The notes: generated by a model not told the origin, from the letters alone. 64,000 bases of DNA from Novosphingobium album (ex Hu et al. 2023) (GCF_022832385.1 NZ_JALHLE010000004.1:1-64000); one strand, 5' to 3'. Positions 49,411-58,385 are shown, counted from the stretch's first letter. Translations and numbers: made by a program.

Positions 49411-49453
49411 GACCTGTTCTTTACTCCTGCTGCCGGACCGGGTCCGGTCTGAC

Positions 49454-49837
49454 TTAGCGGCCCTTGGCCGGGTTGCTGGATGCGGCCGCCTGCGGGTTGT
49501 AACCGCAAATTCGGACCATGACGCCCAGCAGCTCGCTGGGGTTGTCCTTGTGGATCTTGCCGGGGTTCTCGGCGATCACCTTGTCCATTGATTCGGTGAT
49601 CTGGCCAAGCGAGTTGTTGTAAAGGCAGCCCACCAGAGCGCCCTTGACCGGCTGTTCGACCTTGTCGGACTGAAGGCCACTGATCAGCACCTTCAGATAA
49701 AGCATCGCATCCTGAACTTCGGCCTTGTTCGCCGGTGCCTGGGCCGGAGCCTTGGCAGGCGCCGCGGCCAGCGCGCTGGTGCCGGGCAGAGCTGCAGCCA
49801 GCAGCGCCGAAGTCATGATCTTTGCAATAGTCCGCAT
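49454..49837 (-). CDS. Small secreted hypothetical protein coupled to efp
   Basis: 127 residues with a signal peptide (about 1-25, ALLAAALPGTSALAAAP), an Ala/Pro/Lys linker and a helical domain with two Cys (VGCLYNNSLGQITES, VRICGYNPQAA) that may form a disulfide. Its ATG shares one base with the efp stop (TGATG), so translation is coupled. No family recognised. Confidence 0.72.
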   Translation of the reverse strand: MRTIAKIMTSALLAAALPGTSALAAAPAKAPAQAPANKAEVQDAMLYLKVLISGLQSDKVEQPVKGALVGCLYNNSLGQITESMDKVIAENPGKIHKDNPSELLGVMVRICGYNPQAAASSNPAKGR

Positions 49838-50400
49838 CAGTCAGCCTTTCGAATGTATGCCTTCTCGTACACGTCGACCACGATGCGGGTGCCGCTTTCG
49901 ATATGCGGCGGCACCATGACTCGCACACCGTTGTCGAGCACGGCGGGCTTGTAGCTGGACGAAGCTGTCTGTCCCTTGACTACCGCATCAGCCTCAACAA
50001 TCGTCGCTTCGACCTGTTCGGGCAACTGGACGGAGATGGGCCGTTCTTCCCACAGTTCGAGCAGAACCTGCATGCCATCCTGCAGGAACGCCACGGCATC
50101 GCCGAGCAGGTCGGAGGGAAGCTGGATCTGGTCGTAGGTTTCGATGTCCATGAACACCAGCTGGTCGCCTTCGACGTAGAGGAACTGGAAGTCCTTGGTG
50201 TCGAGGCGGACCTTCTCGACCGTGTCGGCGCTGCGGAAGCGCACGTTGGTCTTGCGGCCGTCGATCAGGTTCTTCATCTCGACCTGCATGAAGGCACCGC
50301 CCTTGCCGGGCTGGGTGTGCTGCGTCTTGGCGACCTTCCAGATGCCTTTTTCGTATTCGAGAATGTTACCGGGACGAATGTCGACGCCGCTGATCTTCAT
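49837..50400 (-). CDS. efp: Elongation factor P
   Basis: 187 residues from the ATG at 50400; the longer open frame upstream has no ribosome site. The three beta-barrel domains are present; the modified-loop region reads TQPGKGGAF with Lys33, the position that EpmA lysylates in gammaproteobacteria. C-terminal signature [18 protein letters not shown]. It relieves ribosome stalling at polyproline. Leading gene of efp-x-suhB. Confidence 0.95.
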   Translation of the reverse strand: MKISGVDIRPGNILEYEKGIWKVAKTQHTQPGKGGAFMQVEMKNLIDGRKTNVRFRSADTVEKVRLDTKDFQFLYVEGDQLVFMDIETYDQIQLPSDLLGDAVAFLQDGMQVLLELWEERPISVQLPEQVEATIVEADAVVKGQTASSSYKPAVLDNGVRVMVPPHIESGTRIVVDVYEKAYIRKAD

Positions 50401-50538
50401 GGTTGTGGCCTTCGATGGGAAAGAGCTAGTGGGTCCGGGCCGCATCCCGCACATCGGGAACCGCCCTTGGAAGCCTGCGCCCTTAGACGAGGCGCGCGGG
50501 CATGGCAATTGCTTCGCGCCGGTGCTAGCTGAAGCGCC

Positions 50539-50955
50539 ATGAACCGCGCTCCCAAGTCCGACGCCGAGCCTCGCGCCGCTCTGCTGGCCACCCTGCTTGC
50601 CGTAGCAGGCGTCCCGGTCGTCACCGCCTGCGCCGCCAGTGCACCTCCGCCGCCCGTGCCCGGTGGCCGGATCGATACGCTCGCGCTGGGTCATTACACC
50701 TGCGAACTGCCGGGCGATGCCGGCGGCCCCTCGGGCACGCCGATGCCGGAGTACGACTTTCGAATCGTCAATGCTTCCAGCTACAAGGCCGGCGGCATTC
50801 GCGGCAGCTATCTGTTTGCCGGCGATCGCGTGGTTATGACGGGGGGCAAGCTCAAGGGGCTCACCCTTCGTCGCATCTCCATCGGCTTTCTACGCCAGAT
50901 CGCCGAAGATGGCAGCGATGGCCCCATGCGCTGCGTCCGCACGTCGCGCTACTGA
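50539..50955 (+). CDS. Predicted lipoprotein, function unknown
   Basis: 138 residues. A hydrophobic N-terminal segment ends in VVTACAAS, a lipobox-like site, then a Pro-rich linker (APPPPVPGG). The mature part has [15 protein letters not shown] and ends MRCVRTSRY, giving two Cys. No family recognised. Divergent from efp. Confidence 0.65.
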   Translation: MNRAPKSDAEPRAALLATLLAVAGVPVVTACAASAPPPPVPGGRIDTLALGHYTCELPGDAGGPSGTPMPEYDFRIVNASSYKAGGIRGSYLFAGDRVVMTGGKLKGLTLRRISIGFLRQIAEDGSDGPMRCVRTSRY

Positions 50956-51045
50956 GCGCATCCTCGCCCGCTGATCGCCCCCACGGTTTGCACCCCGGCG
51001 CCGGGGAGAATAGCTCCTGAACGGACAAACCGTTTGGGAGCGGGC

Positions 51046-51858
51046 ATGGATTTCCAGCTGCAGGACAAGGTGGCCATAGTCACCGGCGCCACCGCCAATA
51101 TCGGCCGCGCCGTCGCACTCGATCTTGCCGCAGAAGGCGCAAAGGTCGTCGCCGTCGGGCGCGACGCGGATGCAGGCACAAGGCTAGTGGCAGACTGCAA
51201 GGCACATGGCGCAGCCGACGCCGTGTTCGTCGCCGCCGACTTGCTCGATCCCGCCTCGCCCGCGAAGATCCTGGCCGCCGCCGATGCGCTCGGTCCGGTG
51301 GACGTTCTCGTCAACAACGTGGGCGGCAATGTCGATCAGGGCTTCTTCGCCGATTCCGATCCCGCCAAGTGGATGGCGGACATCGACCTGAACTTCGGCA
51401 CCGTGCTGCGCATGACCCACGCCGTCCTGCCCGGCATGATCGCCCGCAAGACCGGCGCCATCGTCAATGTCGGCTCCACTGCGGGGCTGGTGGGTGACTA
51501 CATGCTGCCGGTCTATTCGGCGGCCAAGGGCGCGGTGCACAGCTTCACGATCGTGCTCGCCAAGGAAGTGGGCCAGCACGGCATTCGCGTGAACGCCATC
51601 GCGCCCTATGCGACGATCCCGACCGATCCGGCCGCGCTCAGTAAGGGCAGCCGCTTCAACCCGGAAAGCGGCCTGTTCTCCAAGGGACAGGCCAGCGTGA
51701 GCGAGGAAGACCGCGCCATCCGGCAGCGCCGCACGTTTGTGGGCAAGCCCTTCGCCTCGGCGGAGGAAATGGCGGCGATGGTCACGTTCCTAGCCTCGGG
51801 CCGGGCAAGCTTCATCACCGGGCAGGTCTATCCCGTCGACGGCGGCGCGCTGCTCTAA
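51046..51858 (+). CDS. Short-chain dehydrogenase/reductase
   Basis: 270 residues from the ATG at 51046, with GGGAG 5 bases upstream. A classical SDR: cofactor loop TGATANIGRAVALDL, NNVGG segment (VLVNNVGGNVDQG), Ser of the active site in VNVGSTAGLVGDYM, YSAAKGAV (Tyr/Lys) and a C-terminal TGQVYPVDGGALL. NAD(P)-dependent oxidoreductase of unknown substrate. First gene of a forward group with an NTF2-like protein and a binding-protein-like gene. Confidence 0.92.
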   Translation: MDFQLQDKVAIVTGATANIGRAVALDLAAEGAKVVAVGRDADAGTRLVADCKAHGAADAVFVAADLLDPASPAKILAAADALGPVDVLVNNVGGNVDQGFFADSDPAKWMADIDLNFGTVLRMTHAVLPGMIARKTGAIVNVGSTAGLVGDYMLPVYSAAKGAVHSFTIVLAKEVGQHGIRVNAIAPYATIPTDPAALSKGSRFNPESGLFSKGQASVSEEDRAIRQRRTFVGKPFASAEEMAAMVTFLASGRASFITGQVYPVDGGALL

Positions 51859-51881
51859 ATCATCCCAGTGGAGGGGACATC

Positions 51882-52409
51882 ATGGCAATCGACGAAAAGG
51901 CCCTGCAGTCGGTCATCGACAAGGATGCGATCCGCGACCTCGTACTGCTCTATTCGCGCGCGATCGACCGACAGGACATCGATCTGCTCAAGGACCTCTA
52001 CACCGAAGACGCGACCGACAGCCATGGGGACAGCTTCGACGGCTCGGCCGGGGACTACTGCAAGTTCATCGCCGGGTCGTTCCCCTACATGCCCTATTCC
52101 GGCCATCACGTTTGCAACCACCTGATCGCCGTCGATGGCGACGAAGCGAGCGGCGAAGTCTATGCGCTGGCGTATCACCTCATCCCCACCCGCGAAGGCG
52201 GCAAGGAAGAGGACTTCATGGCGGTACGCTACATCGACAACTACCGCCGCTGCGCCGATGGCAAGTGGCGCTTCTCCAGGCGCGTCGTCACATACGACTT
52301 CAAGCTGCGCCGCCCGTTCGACGGCGGGGGCACGCTCGGCCAAGGCGCCAGCGATCCGAGCTATGCCGTCTGCACCCAGCGCCTGTTCCAGCGCGGCGCG
52401 CGGGCCTGA
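51882..52409 (+). CDS. NTF2-like (SnoaL-type) protein
   Basis: 175 residues. The N-terminal IDKDAIRDLVLLYSRAIDRQ and DLLKDLYTEDATDSHGDSF match the SnoaL_4/NTF2-like fold, with C-terminal DNYRRCADGKWRFSRRVVTY. Such proteins are small dehydratases/isomerases or ring-hydroxylating beta-subunit-like partners in catabolic clusters. GAGGGG precedes it, 23 bases after the SDR stop. Confidence 0.85.
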   Translation: MAIDEKALQSVIDKDAIRDLVLLYSRAIDRQDIDLLKDLYTEDATDSHGDSFDGSAGDYCKFIAGSFPYMPYSGHHVCNHLIAVDGDEASGEVYALAYHLIPTREGGKEEDFMAVRYIDNYRRCADGKWRFSRRVVTYDFKLRRPFDGGGTLGQGASDPSYAVCTQRLFQRGARA

Positions 52410-52482
52410 ACCTGTCATGCAGCCTTTTGCGCGCTGATCCATTGCTGTGCGGGAAGAAAAGCTACCACGCGGGGAGAACAGC

Positions 52483-53556
52483 ATGACGCAAAGCATAAAA
52501 GTCGGCGTACTCAACGACATGGCCGACATTGCCGATTTGAAGGACGGCGACCCCGGTCCGGGCGACGTGACCGGATGGCTCGAACGCGAGATCGAGGCTG
52601 TGCGCAAGAGCGGACGGCTGAGCGCACCGGTCGAATTCGTCCATGCCTATGGCCTTGGCCTGCCCTCCGGCACGGCTGAAGCTGTCGAACGGGCCTACCG
52701 GCAACTGGCCGATGCTGGCGTGGGCCTGATCGTCGGCCCGGCGATCGGCGACAATGCGCTGGTCGCAACGCCTCTGGCCGAGGAACTGCGCATCCCCACG
52801 ATCAACTGGGCCGGCGCCGAACGGGCACGCGGGCGCTACATGTTCCATCATCAGGTGGGCAGCCACGAGGATGAATCGCTGGTCATGGCCCGGCATATGG
52901 CCGCGCTCGGCTGCCGGCGGCTCGGCGTTGTCTACGACATCTCGCCCATCGGCACCCGGCACCTCAAATACCTGCAGGACGAAGCGAATATCCTCGGGAT
53001 CGCGATCGTGGCGACAGAAGGCATTTCCCCGCTGGCCGACGACGCCAGCGAGGAGGCCGGAAAAGTGCTGCCTGCACAGCCGGACGGCTTCGTCTATCTC
53101 GGCCTCGGCCTATCGGCGCCCGGCGTGGCAGCTGCCCTGACCGGCGCGGAGTGGAAAGGCCCGCGGATCATGAACACGGCGGGCCTGCGCGGCTATCACG
53201 GCAGTTTCGCCAAAGCCTGCGACGGCTGGTTCTACATCGACATGCATTCGGACTCGAACCGCACACTGCAAGCGGTGATGGCCGAACTGAGCGCCCCCCG
53301 CCAGCAGGCGCTGGCCATCGCCAAGGGCCACGACATCGGCCGCCTCGTCGCCGAAGGGCTCGCCCGCGCGAAGGATTTCAGCCGCGAGGGCGTGCGCGTG
53401 GGTCTCGAACAGATCAAATGGCTCCCCGCTGCCGAGGGCGAGGAAGGCACCCTGCTCGGGTTTGGCATCCAGGACCGTGGCGCGCTGCACGGACGCTATC
53501 TGGTGGTGCGGCAGTGGATGAATGGCGAGACGGTGGAAGTGACGTCACAGCCGTGA
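52483..53556 (+). CDS. Periplasmic-binding-protein-like protein without signal peptide
   Basis: 357 residues from the ATG at 52483 (GGGGAG upstream). The body matches the Leu/Ile/Val-binding (Peripla_BP_6) type: VGLIVGPAIGDNALVATPLA, then PTINWAGAERARGRYMFHHQ and RRLGVVYDISPIGTRHLKYL. However, it starts directly with SIKVGVLNDMAD and has no signal peptide, so it is predicted to stay in the cytoplasm. No ABC permease or ATPase gene is adjacent. It may be a cytosolic ligand sensor or be exported another way. Confidence 0.82.
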   Translation: MTQSIKVGVLNDMADIADLKDGDPGPGDVTGWLEREIEAVRKSGRLSAPVEFVHAYGLGLPSGTAEAVERAYRQLADAGVGLIVGPAIGDNALVATPLAEELRIPTINWAGAERARGRYMFHHQVGSHEDESLVMARHMAALGCRRLGVVYDISPIGTRHLKYLQDEANILGIAIVATEGISPLADDASEEAGKVLPAQPDGFVYLGLGLSAPGVAAALTGAEWKGPRIMNTAGLRGYHGSFAKACDGWFYIDMHSDSNRTLQAVMAELSAPRQQALAIAKGHDIGRLVAEGLARAKDFSREGVRVGLEQIKWLPAAEGEEGTLLGFGIQDRGALHGRYLVVRQWMNGETVEVTSQP

Positions 53557-53562
53557 CGGGGT

Positions 53563-54360
53563 TTACCCCGCCACGTGCGGCGCCACCCCTTCAGTGCCGA
53601 CGATCACCCGCTGCAGCACCCGCCGCCCGGCGCCCTCGAGGTTCCCGCGCGCATGCTGCAGAGCCACGTTATCCCAAAACACCACATCTCCCTTGCGCCA
53701 CACATGCTCCAGCACGCGGCCGGGCGCATAGAGTTGGCCGAACACGGTGTGGAGCAAGTCCCTACTCTCCGCCCAATCCATGCCCAGCAGGCGAGCAGTC
53801 TGTAACTCGCTGACCCACACACACGGACGGCCGTTGTGCGGATTTTCCAGCATGGCCGGTCGAACCCCTCGCTTCATCGCCACGGGATCACGCTGGTCGC
53901 AAGTACGCGCTTCCAGCACGGTGTAATGGGGGGAAATCATCTCCTGTTCGCACCCGGCCAACTGCGCGCACAGATCCCCAGGCAGCGCCGCTTCTACGCT
54001 GACGAAACGGGTCGAGGACGCATCGTCCACCACGTCGAGCGCATGGAGCGAAATCGCATCGAAGGGATGATCGGTATAGGCCGCGTCCGAATGCCAGGCG
54101 AGCGCCGAGGCGCTGGGCCCACCTGCTTCGTTGGAGAGCGCCTCGCCCTCTCCCTCGCGCAGCAGGACCGGGCCGAGCAGACTGCACAACTCGCGGTGCC
54201 GCTCCATCGAGAGCGCCTGTCCGCGCGCCAGCATAAAGCCATGCTCGCGCCAGAGTTCGCGGAAATGGTACGCCAGCGACGGAGCCAGCGGCTGCGACAG
54301 GTCGAAGTCTATCTCGACCCCGAAAGGTTCTAGCCTGCGGAACGGCAGGGTAACAGCCAT
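53563..54360 (-). CDS. TauD/TfdA-family Fe(II)/2-oxoglutarate dioxygenase
   Basis: 265 residues from the ATG at 54360, which has GGAGGA 7 bases upstream. The iron triad is seen as WHSDAAYTDHPF (HxD) and the distal His in NVALQHARGN, with a following Arg (GRRVLQRVIV) for 2-oxoglutarate. It hydroxylates or cleaves an unknown organic substrate. Last gene of the molybdenum hydroxylase operon, 4 bases past the MoaD-like gene. Confidence 0.9.
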   Translation of the reverse strand: MAVTLPFRRLEPFGVEIDFDLSQPLAPSLAYHFRELWREHGFMLARGQALSMERHRELCSLLGPVLLREGEGEALSNEAGGPSASALAWHSDAAYTDHPFDAISLHALDVVDDASSTRFVSVEAALPGDLCAQLAGCEQEMISPHYTVLEARTCDQRDPVAMKRGVRPAMLENPHNGRPCVWVSELQTARLLGMDWAESRDLLHTVFGQLYAPGRVLEHVWRKGDVVFWDNVALQHARGNLEGAGRRVLQRVIVGTEGVAPHVAG

Positions 54361-54364
54361 AGGA

Positions 54365-54604
54365 TCATCCTCCACCGACGCGCGGCAGCACGATCACCTC
54401 CCGGGCCTGTGCCAGCTCTCGCGTCCAGTCCGTCTCAAGTACTCCATCAACTGCGAAATGCACACGCGCCGGGGCGATGGCTGCGAAACCCGGCGCCAGC
54501 GCCTCCAGTCGCTCGACAAGGTCGAACAGGTTATGCGGCGCCAGATCGAGACGATCCGCGCCGAAGAACTCCTTGTCGAACGGCGGCATCACGACGATGC
54601 GCAC
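54365..54604 (-). CDS. MoaD/ThiS-like ubiquitin-fold protein
   Basis: 79 residues from a GTG. A beta-grasp sized protein with RIVVMPPFDKEFF at the start, a helix (HNLFDLVERLEALAPG), HFAVDGVLE and a C-terminal REVIVLPRVGGG. The terminal Gly-Gly is the hallmark of MoaD/ThiS sulfur carriers, though here a third Gly follows. It lies between the large subunit of a molybdenum hydroxylase and a dioxygenase, so a role in pterin or substrate sulfuration is possible. Confidence 0.78.
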   Translation of the reverse strand: MRIVVMPPFDKEFFGADRLDLAPHNLFDLVERLEALAPGFAAIAPARVHFAVDGVLETDWTRELAQAREVIVLPRVGGG

Positions 54605-54610
54605 CGCGCG

Positions 54611-56881
54611 TCACCCTTCCGGATGGAGCGCGGCGTAGACCCGGTCGGGCGCCATCGGCAGGTCCTTGAGGCGCACCCCGGCTGCCGCATGGATGGCGTT
54701 GGCGACTGCCGCGAGCGGCGGCACGATCGGCACTTCACCCACGCCCTTCACACCGTAGGGGTGCGACGGATTGGGCACTTCGACGATAACCGCCTCGATC
54801 ATCGGCAGGTCCGAGGCCACCGGCATGCGGTAGTCGAGGAAGCCCGCGTTATCGAGCTTGCCGTCCTTGCCATAGATATAGGCCTCGTTGAGCGCCCAGC
54901 CGATGCCCTGTGCGGCGCCACCCTGGATCTGCCCTTCGACGTAATCCGGGTGGATCGCGATGCCCACATCCTGAACCGCGGTATAGCGCACGATCTTCAC
55001 ATGCCCGGTCTCGGGATCGACTTCGGTATCGCAGATGTGCACGCCGAAGCCCGGCAGCCAGCCCTTCGCGCTCAGCGCCGCAACAGCCGCGATCGGCCCG
55101 CCCGAGTGGAACGAGCGCCCGGCGATGGCGGCAGCTGACATCGCCTGTCCCTGCTTCTCGCCATCAAGACAGATAACTTCGCCCGAACGCCACTCGACCT
55201 GATCGGAGATAACTCCCCACATCCGCGCGGCGCGTTCGCACAGCAGGCGCTTGACCTCTTCTGCGGCCTGCACGGTGGCCATGCCGGTCGCAAACGTCGT
55301 GCGGCTGCCGCCGGTGACCATGGACACGCCGATGGACGCCGTATCGGCCACGACGGCGCGCACCTGCTCATAGGGAATGTCGAGCACTTCGGCCGCCATG
55401 ATCGCCATCGAGGCGCGACTGCCTCCGATGTCGGGGCTGCCGGTGGCGACGGTCACAGTGCCGTCCTCGGCAACACTCACGTTCACGGTCGAAGGGCCAC
55501 CGTAGTTGCCCCAGTACCCGCCCGCGATGCCGCGCCCCTGATTGGGGCCGAGCGGCGCGGACCAGTGCGGATGCGCTTTGGCGGCTTCGAGGCATTCGAC
55601 ATAGCCGATCCGCCCCCAGGGCAGGCCGGTGGTCTGCGGATCACCTTCGATGGCTGCATTCTTCAGACGCAGCTCCAGCGGATCGATACCCAGCTTACCC
55701 GCCAGCTCGTCCATCGCGCTTTCGACCGCGAAATTGACTTGTGGTGCGCCCGGCGCACGGTAGGCCTTGGCAGCAGGACGGTTGCACAGCACCTCGATAC
55801 CGACCACCCGGCTGTTGGGGATGCGGTAGTGCCCGATCGCGCTCGATACGCCCGCACCCGCATCGTTCGCGGTATAGGCGCCCGAGTGATAGAGGAACTC
55901 GACGTCCGCCGCGACCAGCGTACCATCAGCGGCGGCGCCGAGCCGCACGTCGATCACTGCGCCCGGCGCCGGGCCGGTCGCGCGGAACACTTCCTCGCGC
56001 GTCATGGCCAGACGCACAGGGCGCCCGGATTTCTTCGAGAGCACCATGGCAACCGGTTCGAGGTAGACCGTGGTCTTGCCGCCGAACCCGCCGCCGATTT
56101 CCAGCGGCGTCACGCGAATGTCCGCCTGCGGGATCGCCAGCACCGACGCCGTGAGCGCACGCACCGCGAAGTGGCCCTGGCTCGATGTCCAGATCTGCGC
56201 CTGTCCGTCCCCGTTCCACGAGGCAACGCAGGCGTGCGGCTCGATATAGCCCTGATGCACTGGCTCCAGCGTGTAACGCCCGGTGACCGTGGCTGCCGCA
56301 GAAGCCAGCGCGCCTTCCACATCGCCGCCGCCCATTTCGACGCGCATCGCGGCATTGGAAGGTCTGTCCGGCTTCGGGTCCACACCCTTTGTGAAGACGG
56401 TGTCGTGCAGGACCGGCGCGCCTTCGGCCAGCGCCTCCTCCAGCCCGAGCACGAACGCCAGTTCCTCGTATTCGACCGTGATCAGGCCCAGCGCCTCGCG
56501 GGCGATCTCGGGGCTGGCCGCGGCGACAGCGGCGACGGCGTGGCCTTCGTAGAGCACTTTGTCGAGTGCAAGGCAGTTGTGCGAGACATCGACGATGTCC
56601 GACGCGCCCTCGCCCACGTGCATGACCAGCGATTCCAGCGTCGGCAGGTCCCGGCCCGTCGCCACAGCTTTCACGCCGGCCAGCGCTTCGGCCTTTTTCG
56701 TGTCGATCGACAGGATGCGCGCGTGCGGATGCGGGCTGCGCAGAATCGCGCCCCAGAGCATCCCAGGTGCCTTGAAATCCGTGCTGTAGAGCGCCTTGCC
56801 GGTAACTTTATCGACACCGTCCGGACGGACCGGGCGGGTGCCGACGTGACGGAACGGCTTCATGGTGCTGGGCGCGTTCAT
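54611..56881 (-). CDS. Molybdenum hydroxylase, molybdopterin-binding (large) subunit
   Basis: 756 residues, xanthine dehydrogenase/CoxL superfamily. Domains: Ald_Xan_dh N-terminal (about 15-120, TGKALYSTDFKAPGMLWGAI) then Mo-pterin domains with GGGFGGKTTVYLEP, AYRAPGAPQVNFAVESAMDE, QGGAAQGIGWALNEAYIYG and the catalytic Glu region GVKGVGEVPIVPP. It hydroxylates a C-H next to a heteroatom or an aldehyde. No CoxL-type active-site Cys (AYRCSFR) is present, so it is not a CO dehydrogenase. Overlaps the Fe-S gene by 4 bases. Confidence 0.93.
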   Translation of the reverse strand: MNAPSTMKPFRHVGTRPVRPDGVDKVTGKALYSTDFKAPGMLWGAILRSPHPHARILSIDTKKAEALAGVKAVATGRDLPTLESLVMHVGEGASDIVDVSHNCLALDKVLYEGHAVAAVAAASPEIAREALGLITVEYEELAFVLGLEEALAEGAPVLHDTVFTKGVDPKPDRPSNAAMRVEMGGGDVEGALASAAATVTGRYTLEPVHQGYIEPHACVASWNGDGQAQIWTSSQGHFAVRALTASVLAIPQADIRVTPLEIGGGFGGKTTVYLEPVAMVLSKKSGRPVRLAMTREEVFRATGPAPGAVIDVRLGAAADGTLVAADVEFLYHSGAYTANDAGAGVSSAIGHYRIPNSRVVGIEVLCNRPAAKAYRAPGAPQVNFAVESAMDELAGKLGIDPLELRLKNAAIEGDPQTTGLPWGRIGYVECLEAAKAHPHWSAPLGPNQGRGIAGGYWGNYGGPSTVNVSVAEDGTVTVATGSPDIGGSRASMAIMAAEVLDIPYEQVRAVVADTASIGVSMVTGGSRTTFATGMATVQAAEEVKRLLCERAARMWGVISDQVEWRSGEVICLDGEKQGQAMSAAAIAGRSFHSGGPIAAVAALSAKGWLPGFGVHICDTEVDPETGHVKIVRYTAVQDVGIAIHPDYVEGQIQGGAAQGIGWALNEAYIYGKDGKLDNAGFLDYRMPVASDLPMIEAVIVEVPNPSHPYGVKGVGEVPIVPPLAAVANAIHAAAGVRLKDLPMAPDRVYAALHPEG

Positions 56882-57366
56882 GCCGGCGTCCTTTCCTGCC
56901 TGAGTTCAGCGGCGGCGGCCATCACCGCGCGCACGATCTTGTCGTAGCCGGTGCAGCGGCACAGGTTGCCCGCCAGCCAGTAGCGGACCTCGCTCTCGGT
57001 CGGGTCCGGATTGCGGTCGAGCAGCGCCTTGGCCGCGACGATGAAGCCCGGCGTGCAGAACCCGCACTGCAGGGCGGCATGTTCGAGGAACTTCTGCTGC
57101 ACCGGATGGAGCACCGAGCCTTCGGCCACGCCCTCGATGGTGGCGATGGTGCGCCCCTCGGCCTCGGGCGCGAGCACGAGGCAGGAACAGACCATTTCGC
57201 CATCGAGCACGACGGTGCAGGCGCCGCAGTCACCCGAGCCGCAGCCTTCCTTGGAGCCGGTCAGCCCCATGGTGTCACGCAGCACATCGAGCAGCGAACT
57301 GGTAGGTTCGCACAGGAATTCGGCGGCATCGCCGTTGACGGTGGTGGAAACGCGAATCTTGCTCAT
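56878..57366 (-). CDS. Molybdenum hydroxylase, 2Fe-2S (small) subunit
   Basis: 162 residues. The plant-type cluster motif [18 protein letters not shown] and the second cluster motif [18 protein letters not shown] ... [12 protein letters not shown] are intact. It passes electrons from the Mo site to FAD. Four-base overlaps join it to the genes on both sides. Confidence 0.95.
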   Translation of the reverse strand: MSKIRVSTTVNGDAAEFLCEPTSSLLDVLRDTMGLTGSKEGCGSGDCGACTVVLDGEMVCSCLVLAPEAEGRTIATIEGVAEGSVLHPVQQKFLEHAALQCGFCTPGFIVAAKALLDRNPDPTESEVRYWLAGNLCRCTGYDKIVRAVMAAAAELRQERTPA

Positions 57367-58232
57367 GCCTTTGCTCCGGCGCGGCTGGCGGCAATCAGGA
57401 CGGCACGGCGGGCAAGCACGCCCGCCATCGCCTTGCGGTAGGACACCGTCCCGCGCTTGTCGTCGATGGGATTGCTGGCGGCCTGCACGGCCTGCGACAT
57501 GGCGGCGAGCGCATCGTCGTCGAGCTTGCTGCCGACGAGCGCAGCAGCAGCGTCCTCGACCAACACGACCGTTGGCCCCACAGCGCCCAGCGCAATACGC
57601 GCGGCAGTGCAGATCCCTTCGCCATCCAGAACGATGCTCACGCCCGCGCCAACGACGGCGATGTCCATTTCGGTTCGCGGTGTGGAGCGCAGGTAGGCGT
57701 CACCCCCGCCCGCAGGCTTTGGCGGAAAGCGGATTTCGACCACGAATTCGCCGGGTGCGAGCGAGGTCTTGCCCGGGCTGACCGGGATTGCCTCGACCGG
57801 TACCTCGCGCTGCCCCGAAGGCCCTGCAATTACGCAAACGGCACCTGCCGCGACCAGCGCGGGCACGCTGTCCGCCGCGGGCGAGGCATTGCACAGGTTG
57901 CCCGCCATCGTCGCACGGTTGCGGACCTGCACCGAACCGATGAGGTTCGCGGCCTCGACCACGCCCGGCCAGGCGGCAGAGAGGGCAGCGTCGGCCTTGA
58001 GTGCCGTGCACGGCGTCGCCGCGCCGATGGCAAACGCATCACCGGCACGGTGAACGCCGCTCATCCCGCCGATGCGCTTGAGATCGATCACCGCGCCCGG
58101 GCTGAGCCGCCCCGCGCGCATCTGCACGATCAGGTCCGTGCCGCCTCCCAGCGGCCGCGCCGTGGGATCGGCGGCAAGCAGGGCGACTGCATCCTCGACT
58201 GTGCCGGGTGCATGGTAAGCTGTTGATGGCAT
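57363..58232 (-). CDS. Molybdenum hydroxylase, FAD-binding (medium) subunit
   Basis: 289 residues. The FAD motifs ARPLGGGTDLIVQMRAGRLS and TMAGNLCNASPAADSVPALV (consensus TIGGNLCNASPAAD) are clear, with a C-terminal CO_deh_flav region (RVALGAVGPT-like ARIALGAVGPTVV). First gene of the operon; a palindrome lies 12 bases upstream of its start codon. Confidence 0.94.
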   Translation of the reverse strand: MPSTAYHAPGTVEDAVALLAADPTARPLGGGTDLIVQMRAGRLSPGAVIDLKRIGGMSGVHRAGDAFAIGAATPCTALKADAALSAAWPGVVEAANLIGSVQVRNRATMAGNLCNASPAADSVPALVAAGAVCVIAGPSGQREVPVEAIPVSPGKTSLAPGEFVVEIRFPPKPAGGGDAYLRSTPRTEMDIAVVGAGVSIVLDGEGICTAARIALGAVGPTVVLVEDAAAALVGSKLDDDALAAMSQAVQAASNPIDDKRGTVSYRKAMAGVLARRAVLIAASRAGAKA

Positions 58233-58243
58233 GATTTCTCCCC

Positions 58244-58259
58244 GGGACCGACCGGTCCC
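58244..58259. promoter_or_regulatory. Operator-like palindrome at the Mo-hydroxylase start
   Basis: A perfect dyad GGGACCG-AC-CGGTCCC, 12 bases before the ATG of the FAD subunit. It has the ACCG..CGGT core common in TetR-family operators. It overlaps the ribosome binding region of the gene. Confidence 0.55.
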
Positions 58260-58302
58260 TGCAGGAGCAGAATCGTAGCTGTGATGCGTTTCGTCAACCG
58301 TC

Positions 58303-58327
58303 CCGTCCGGATTTTTCTACCGGACGG
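58303..58327. promoter_or_regulatory. Second palindrome upstream of the Mo-hydroxylase operon
   Basis: CCGTCCGG and CCGGACGG form a perfect 8-bp inverted repeat around a 9-base AT-rich centre (ATTTTTCTA), 44 bases upstream of the first dyad. It shares the CCGG/GGTCC theme with it (GGACGGTCC). Operator or hairpin. Confidence 0.45.
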
Positions 58328-58385
58328 TCCAGATTGTCGGCTACCGGCGTCCCGGCCGCCGCATTCGCGCGCTTACATCCACAAT

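Noticed and set aside
49433..49447. CCGGACC/GGTCCGG hairpin between suhB and the upstream small gene as a terminator
   Set aside because: No T-run follows on the reverse strand and the suhB ribosome site comes right after, so readthrough is more likely.
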